Shown piece after piece: positions 59,514-64,000 of a DNA stretch of 64,000 nt; position 1 is the first letter of the stretch; each line of letters begins with the position of its first letter. The DNA lies in contig LARD01000009.1 in assembly GCA_000980375.1 (NCBI GenBank), positions 1-64,000 on the forward strand, written 5' to 3'. Source of the stretch: Clostridium sp. K4410.MGS-306. Lineage in GTDB: Bacteria; Cyanobacteriota; Vampirovibrionia; Gastranaerophilales; Gastranaerophilaceae. The notes under the pieces were generated by a model. The model had not been told where the DNA came from, ran no database searches, and was given only the letters and a program-made list of their open reading frames with translations. The position numbers and the translations under genes are program-made.

Positions 59514-61460
59514 ATGGGATTTTCTCAAACTAACACAAACCCTGTAAAAGACGGGGTTGTTAAGCTTACACAGGTTTCTTCGCCTGTTGGTAACCCCTAT
59601 TCGTCTAAAACCGCACAGGTAAAGGACCTTTTTATCGACAAAAATGTTAAACTTGTAGATGACTACCTCAAACAGCTTGACTGGCAGGTTAAAGAAAACT
59701 CTAACATGACCTACTCTGTTCAGGGTTTAAACAACTATATTTCTTCTGCCATAAGCAAAAATTACTGGCTAAATAAAATTTATACACCCGAAATAAAATA
59801 CGCTCACGAAAACGGTGATATCCACATCCATGACCTGAATCTCATTTCCACATACTGCGTGGGATGGGATTTGAAAGACCTTTTGATGGAAGGTTTTACT
59901 GGAGTCGACGGAAAGATAAAATGCGCTCCGGCAAAACATTTTAGAACAGCACTCGGCCAGATTGTGAATTTCCTTTATACAATGCAGGGCGAGGCAGCAG
60001 GCGCACAGGCTTTTTCAAATTTTGATACCCTCCTTGCACCGTTTGTAAAATATGACAAACTCGAATATGCACAGGTTAAACAGGCAATGCAGGAATTTGT
60101 CTTCAACCTCAATGTGCCTACGCGTACAGGGTTTCAGACACCGTTTACAAATATAACAATGGATATGACAGTGCCCTCGTACTATGCTGACCATCCCGTT
60201 ATCATAGGCGGAGAGCTTATGGAAGATACCTATAAAGAGTTTCAACATGAGATGAACCTCATTAACAAAGCTTATTTCGAGATAATGATGCAAGGCGACT
60301 GCACAGGCAAGGTATTTACTTTCCCTATCCCTACATATAACGTGACAAAGGATTTTGACTGGGATAACCCCGAGCTCGAAGGCCTGTGGGAAATGACGGC
60401 CAAATACGGCATTCCGTACTTTTCAAACTTTATTAATTCTGACATGAACCCCGAAGACGCCCGCTCTATGTGCTGTCGTTTGAGAATAGATAACAGAGAA
60501 CTGGAATACAGAGGCGGCGGCCTTTTTGGCTCAAATCCGCTTACTGGTTCTGTCGGCGTTGTTACAATCAATATGCCGAGAATAGGCTACCTTGCAAAAA
60601 ATGAGGCAGAATTTTTCCGCATGCTCTGCCGCAATATGGAACTGGCAAGAGAAAGCCTTGAAATTAAAAGAAAAGTTATTGAAGACTACACTGACAAAAA
60701 CCTTTACCCTTACACAAAATTCTATCTAAGAGACATAAAAGCAAGACATGGCTCTTATTGGAAAAATCACTTTTCAACCATCGGCCTTGTCGGCATGAAT
60801 GAAGCCTGTGAAAACCTTACCGGTAAAAACATAGGCACAGATGAAGGCAGAGAATTTGCGCTCAAGGTAATGGATTACATGCGCAATATGATTTCTAATT
60901 TCCAGAAAGAAACAGGAAACAACTACAACCTTGAGGCAACACCCGCAGAAGGTACAACCTACCGTCTTGCAAGGCTGGATAAGCAAAAATTTGATGCAAT
61001 AAAATGTGCAAACCAGCATGAATATGAAAACGGCGCAAAACCTTTCTATACAAACTCAACCCAGCTGCCCGTAAATTATACTGATGATATATTTGAACTG
61101 CTGGATAAACAAGACGAACTCCAGACAAAGTATACAGGCGGTACGGTTGTCCATATATTCGCAGGTGAGAGGGTTTATGACACAAAGGTTGTAAAAAACC
61201 TTGTCAAAAAAGTCTGCGAAAACTATAAACTGCCTTACTTCACCTTCTCGCCTACATTCAGCATTTGCCCCGAGCACGGGTATGTTGCGGGTGAACACTT
61301 TACCTGTCCGGATTGCGGCAGTGCATGCGAGGTGTTTTCAAGAGTAGTGGGCTACATCAGCCCCGTAAATCAGTGGAATGAAGGTAAAAAAGAAGAATTC
61401 GCAATGCGAAAAACCTTTGATTCCTGCTGTTGTGAAAACCGCGGGGAAAAATGCTCATAG
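59514..61460 (+). CDS. nrdD: Anaerobic (class III) ribonucleoside-triphosphate reductase
   Basis: The 648-residue glycyl-radical enzyme reduces NTPs to dNTPs without oxygen. It shows NGDIHIHDLNLISTYCVGWDL (~103-123), NVPTRTGFQTPFTNITMDM (~200), RMCCRLRID-like Cys residues (SMCCRLRIDNRE, ~320), a zinc site with CPEHGY and CPDCG (~583-603), and the glycyl radical loop RVVGYISPVNQWNEGKKEEF (~609-628, radical Gly in VVGYIS). The N-terminal ATP-cone found in E. coli NrdD is missing, so overall dATP control may be absent. ATG 59514 follows AAGGAGA. The 3' end overlaps nrdG by 10 bp. Confidence 0.95.
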   Translation: MGFSQTNTNPVKDGVVKLTQVSSPVGNPYSSKTAQVKDLFIDKNVKLVDDYLKQLDWQVKENSNMTYSVQGLNNYISSAISKNYWLNKIYTPEIKYAHENGDIHIHDLNLISTYCVGWDLKDLLMEGFTGVDGKIKCAPAKHFRTALGQIVNFLYTMQGEAAGAQAFSNFDTLLAPFVKYDKLEYAQVKQAMQEFVFNLNVPTRTGFQTPFTNITMDMTVPSYYADHPVIIGGELMEDTYKEFQHEMNLINKAYFEIMMQGDCTGKVFTFPIPTYNVTKDFDWDNPELEGLWEMTAKYGIPYFSNFINSDMNPEDARSMCCRLRIDNRELEYRGGGLFGSNPLTGSVGVVTINMPRIGYLAKNEAEFFRMLCRNMELARESLEIKRKVIEDYTDKNLYPYTKFYLRDIKARHGSYWKNHFSTIGLVGMNEACENLTGKNIGTDEGREFALKVMDYMRNMISNFQKETGNNYNLEATPAEGTTYRLARLDKQKFDAIKCANQHEYENGAKPFYTNSTQLPVNYTDDIFELLDKQDELQTKYTGGTVVHIFAGERVYDTKVVKNLVKKVCENYKLPYFTFSPTFSICPEHGYVAGEHFTCPDCGSACEVFSRVVGYISPVNQWNEGKKEEFAMRKTFDSCCCENRGEKCS

Positions 61461-62140
61461 CCGGTTTACAAAAATCTTCTTTGTTGGATTACCCTGAAAA
61501 AATTGCGGCCGTAGTTTTTACCTGCGGCTGCAATTTCAGATGCGATTACTGCCATAATCCGGATATTCTTACGGATTTTCGCTCTGATGCTGCTTGTGAT
61601 GAACAACACGTGCTCGATTTTTTAAATTCCAGAAAAGGAAAACTCGATGCTGTAGTTGTTTCAGGCGGCGAGCCCACTTTGCAGAAGGACTTGCCGGAGT
61701 TTTTTAAAAAAATTAAATCAAGAGGCTTTTTAACAAAACTCGACACAAACGGCACAAACCCCGATGTTGTGAAAAAACTAGTGCACAAAGGGCTGGTGGA
61801 TTATATTGCAATGGATATAAAGGCCCCTGTTGAAAAATATCATCTGATAACAAACACCTGTACAGATATTGAAAAGATTAAAGAAAGTATTGATTTTATA
61901 ATGAATTGCGGGGTTGATTACGAGTTTAGAACAACAGTTGTAAAATCCTCTCTTGATGAAAAAGACCTTGAAAATATCGGAAAAACTATAAAAGGCGCAA
62001 AACGATACTATTTGCAAAAGTTTGTTGCAACAAAAACCCTTAACCCGGCATTTGCTTTTGAAACAACATATTCCACACAGGAATTCGAGCATATAAAGTC
62101 ACTTTTGCTCCCCTGTGTTAAAGAGGTTTTTGTGCGTTAA
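61451..62140 (+). CDS. nrdG: Radical-SAM activase of class III ribonucleotide reductase
   Basis: The 229-residue radical SAM protein installs the glycyl radical on NrdD. It carries the cluster motif CNFRCDYC (C-x3-C-x2-C, residues ~27-34), VVVSGGEPTLQKDL (~73-86), LDTNGTNPDVV and DYIAMDIKAP. The protein is longer than E. coli NrdG (154 aa) and resembles the larger activase form used by many anaerobes. It overlaps nrdD by 10 bp, so the two are co-regulated by the riboswitch leader. Confidence 0.93.
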   Translation: MLIAGLQKSSLLDYPEKIAAVVFTCGCNFRCDYCHNPDILTDFRSDAACDEQHVLDFLNSRKGKLDAVVVSGGEPTLQKDLPEFFKKIKSRGFLTKLDTNGTNPDVVKKLVHKGLVDYIAMDIKAPVEKYHLITNTCTDIEKIKESIDFIMNCGVDYEFRTTVVKSSLDEKDLENIGKTIKGAKRYYLQKFVATKTLNPAFAFETTYSTQEFEHIKSLLLPCVKEVFVR

Positions 62141-62191
62141 TACTTTAAATGGCGGGTCGAATTTTGTGAAGTTTTATGCTAAACCATTGTT

Positions 62192-62848
62192 ATGAAGAGT
62201 TTGAAATTTTTAATAATTTTTGCGGTTTTATTTTTTATGAACCTTCCTGTGCTGGCTGATGTAATGCCATATTATACCGGGGCAATAAGCAAGCAGACCA
62301 TAGGTTTTTTGCAGGTGCCAAAAAGTTTCAGCCTGTATTTGTACCCTCGCTATGATTCTGAAATCGTGGATACCGTAAAATGGACAAACACCTCTGTTGA
62401 GTTGAAAAATACGTCCATAGAACCGTCAGGGCTTTTTGCAGCGCAGATTAAAAACAAAAATCTGGCTTTTTGCATGGTTATAGATGAGCAGGATGACTGG
62501 TACAAGATAGTTTATGACAAAACAAATAACAAATCCGCATGGATAAAACCCGCAGCAGAAGATGATTTTTGGAGCTTAAGAGAATTTTACTCTTACTTTG
62601 GCAGAAGATACGGGCTGTATTACATGAAAAACGTGGACTACAGAAAACGCGGAATCTACAGCGGAGCCGATGCATTGTCTCAAAAACTCGGCGGGTTTAC
62701 ACTCATAAAATCCATCCGTTTGAATAAAATCAGCGGAAACTGGGCGCTTGTTACTGTTTCGGACATCGACAGTCTTCCAAAAATAGGCTACATCCAGTGG
62801 CGCGAGCAGGATGGCACTATCCTTATTTTTCCCAAACTCGATAAGTAA
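62192..62848 (+). CDS. Secreted SH3-like hypothetical protein
   Basis: A 218-residue protein with a signal peptide (LKFLIIFAVLFFMNLPVLA, cleaved near residue 22). The mature part has an SH3b-like pattern (FSLYLYPRYDSEIVDTVKW, then DDWYKIVYDKTNNKSAWIKP, ~45-120) and a second beta-rich region (NWALVTVSDIDSLPKIGYIQWREQDGTILIF). Bacterial SH3 domains often bind peptidoglycan or surface structures; the ligand here is unknown. Single gene between nrdG and trpS. Confidence 0.7.
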   Translation: MKSLKFLIIFAVLFFMNLPVLADVMPYYTGAISKQTIGFLQVPKSFSLYLYPRYDSEIVDTVKWTNTSVELKNTSIEPSGLFAAQIKNKNLAFCMVIDEQDDWYKIVYDKTNNKSAWIKPAAEDDFWSLREFYSYFGRRYGLYYMKNVDYRKRGIYSGADALSQKLGGFTLIKSIRLNKISGNWALVTVSDIDSLPKIGYIQWREQDGTILIFPKLDK

Positions 62849-62899
62849 CTGCTTTTTTGTTATATAATTTTTCTTGGACATATTTAAAAGGATATGAAA

Positions 62900-63922
62900 A
62901 TGGAAAACAGCAAAAAAGGACGTATTGTTACAGGCATGAGACCTACGGGTAAGCTTCATCTGGGCCATTATCTCGGGGTGCTTAAAAACATGGTTAAACT
63001 CCAGAACGAGTACGAATGTTTCTTTTTTGTTGCAGACTGGCACGCTCTGACCACAAAATTTGACTGCACGCAGGATTTGATACAGAACACAAAAGATGTT
63101 GTCTTAGACTGGCTTGCAGCAGGTATTGACCCTGAAAAGGCTCATATCTATATCCAGTCGCATTTGCCTCAGACAGCTGAACTTCATATCTATTTGAGTA
63201 TGATTACCCCGCAAAACTGGGTGGAAAGAGACCCGACCTTAAAAGACCTTGTAAAAATGATACGCTCGGAAAATGACGACTCCAAACCCAACGTATCTTA
63301 CGGCTTTTTAGGCTACCCTGTTTTGATGTCGGCTGATATTCTTACTTTTAACGTTGATTATGTCCCTGTCGGCATTGACCAGGTTGCACACATCGAGATT
63401 ACGCGTGACATTGCAAGACGCTTTAATAATATTTATAAAACAGAGCTGTTTAAAGAAGCAAAACCCATGCTGACAAATATACCAATGCTCAAAGGTGTGG
63501 ACGGGCAAAAAATGGGTAAGTCTTTCCACAACGATATAAAAATCTCTGATGATGACGAAACAACAACAAAAACAATCATGAAAGCAATAACTGACAGAAG
63601 CCGTGCAAGAAAAGATGACCCTGGCCATCCTGATAAGTGCGAAGTGGCATTTGAATATTGGAAAGCATTTGCGCCGGAAGACAAAGTTAAACAGGTTGAA
63701 TGCGAGTGTATTGCAGGCAAACGAGGATGCGCGGATTGCAAACGCGAGCTTGGTTGTGTAATAAACGAGCAGCTGCGCCCGATTCGAGAACGCAGAAAAT
63801 ACTACGAAGAGCACCCAGAAATTGTTGAAGCAATCATTAAAAAAGGCGATGAAAAAGCAAGAGAAGAAGCTGAAAAAGTGCTCAAAAAAATAAGAAAAGC
63901 AGTAGGGATGTATCAAAATTAA
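62900..63922 (+). CDS. trpS: Tryptophanyl-tRNA synthetase with [4Fe-4S]-type Cys motif
   Basis: The 340-residue class I enzyme charges tRNA-Trp. It has TGMRPTGKLHLGHYLG (HxGH type, residues ~11-26), GVDGQKMGKS (KMSKS loop, ~198-207), and an extra Cys pattern: Cys247, 270, 277 and 280, that is C-x22-C-x6-C-x2-C. This spacing is identical to that of the Thermotoga maritima enzyme, which holds a 4Fe-4S cluster near the tRNA anticodon. ATG 62900 is chosen over 62894 because AAAGGA is 7 nt upstream of 62900. The next gene begins 19 bp later. Confidence 0.94.
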   Translation: MENSKKGRIVTGMRPTGKLHLGHYLGVLKNMVKLQNEYECFFFVADWHALTTKFDCTQDLIQNTKDVVLDWLAAGIDPEKAHIYIQSHLPQTAELHIYLSMITPQNWVERDPTLKDLVKMIRSENDDSKPNVSYGFLGYPVLMSADILTFNVDYVPVGIDQVAHIEITRDIARRFNNIYKTELFKEAKPMLTNIPMLKGVDGQKMGKSFHNDIKISDDDETTTKTIMKAITDRSRARKDDPGHPDKCEVAFEYWKAFAPEDKVKQVECECIAGKRGCADCKRELGCVINEQLRPIRERRKYYEEHPEIVEAIIKKGDEKAREEAEKVLKKIRKAVGMYQN

Positions 63923-63941
63923 TTTGACAGGAGCAAAAAAA

Positions 63942-64000
63942 ATGCCGCTGACAGGCAAAAAAATTCTGATAGGTATAACAGGCGGAATCGCTGCATATAA
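63942..64000 (+). CDS. coaBC: CoaBC (Dfp), N-terminal fragment running off the window
   Basis: The last 59 bases encode PLTGKKILIGITGGIAAYK after ATG 63942, preceded by AGGAG. LTGKKILIGITGGIAAYK is the highly conserved start of the flavin-binding phosphopantothenoylcysteine decarboxylase CoaC of the bifunctional CoaBC (Dfp), which makes 4'-phosphopantetheine for coenzyme A. The remainder lies beyond the window. Confidence 0.85.
   Translation, partial: MPLTGKKILIGITGGIAAY

Overview
The window looks like a chromosomal contig from a low-GC, anaerobic, non-photosynthetic relative of cyanobacteria, most likely Candidatus Gastranaerophilales (Vampirovibrionia, formerly Melainabacteria) from a gut. 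This is inference. It rests on the gene mix: class III ribonucleotide reductase, LL-diaminopimelate aminotransferase (dapL), a TrpRS with an iron-sulfur Cys motif, type IV pilus parts (pilT and a prepilin-like protein), an outer-surface glycan locus, and several proteins that resemble no widespread family.

Layout. 1-2.3 kb is accessory DNA: a truncated RhuM-like gene, a metalloprotease-like gene split by an in-frame TAA, a GC-richer non-coding patch and tRNA-Gly(GCC). 2.3-5.4 kb holds cca, a coiled-coil protein and a sigma-70 factor. 5.5-13.9 kb is a glycan locus: gtrB and gtrA on the minus strand, then five polytopic GT-C-like genes (three DUF2142 paralogues and two 'DEAQ' paralogues) on the plus strand. 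14-16 kb is groES-groEL. 16-26 kb mixes transport (YitT, ArsB/NhaD-like, OPA-type MFS), a SWIM-SNF2 helicase, small XRE regulators and dapL. 26-35.3 kb has speE, dnaE, a 611-residue glycine-rich prepilin-like protein and valS. 35.3-41.3 kb holds a HigB/RelE-type toxin (broken by TAA) with its antitoxin, YjbR, an XRE regulator, the rsgA-ispA-DUF212 operon, an orphan histidine kinase and a small strongly expressed protein. 41.3-49.5 kb has yraN with two WYL regulators, a DUF2229 protein, a lineage-specific membrane pair, an XRE/AbrB pair, a secreted nuclease and several microproteins. 49.6-58.8 kb is pilT-recO-deoC followed by the cell-wall run murF-mraY-murD-ftsW-murG and a DivIC/FtsB-like gene. 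58.8-64 kb contains a 51-aa protein, a cobalamin-riboswitch-like leader on nrdD-nrdG, a secreted SH3-like protein, trpS and the start of coaBC.

How the genes work together. gtrA/gtrB would supply and flip polyprenyl-phosphate sugar for the five GT-C enzymes. murF to murG make and flip lipid II precursors and connect to the divisome. nrdD/nrdG make dNTPs without oxygen, probably under B12 control.

Cross-cutting observations: two genes are cut by a single in-frame TAA (codon 71 at 896, codon 61 at 35713); several genes lacking a Shine-Dalgarno have a -10 box 6-8 nt before the start codon, implying leaderless mRNAs; and three proteins share an N-terminal Asn-rich leader ending in an F-[GT]-S motif.
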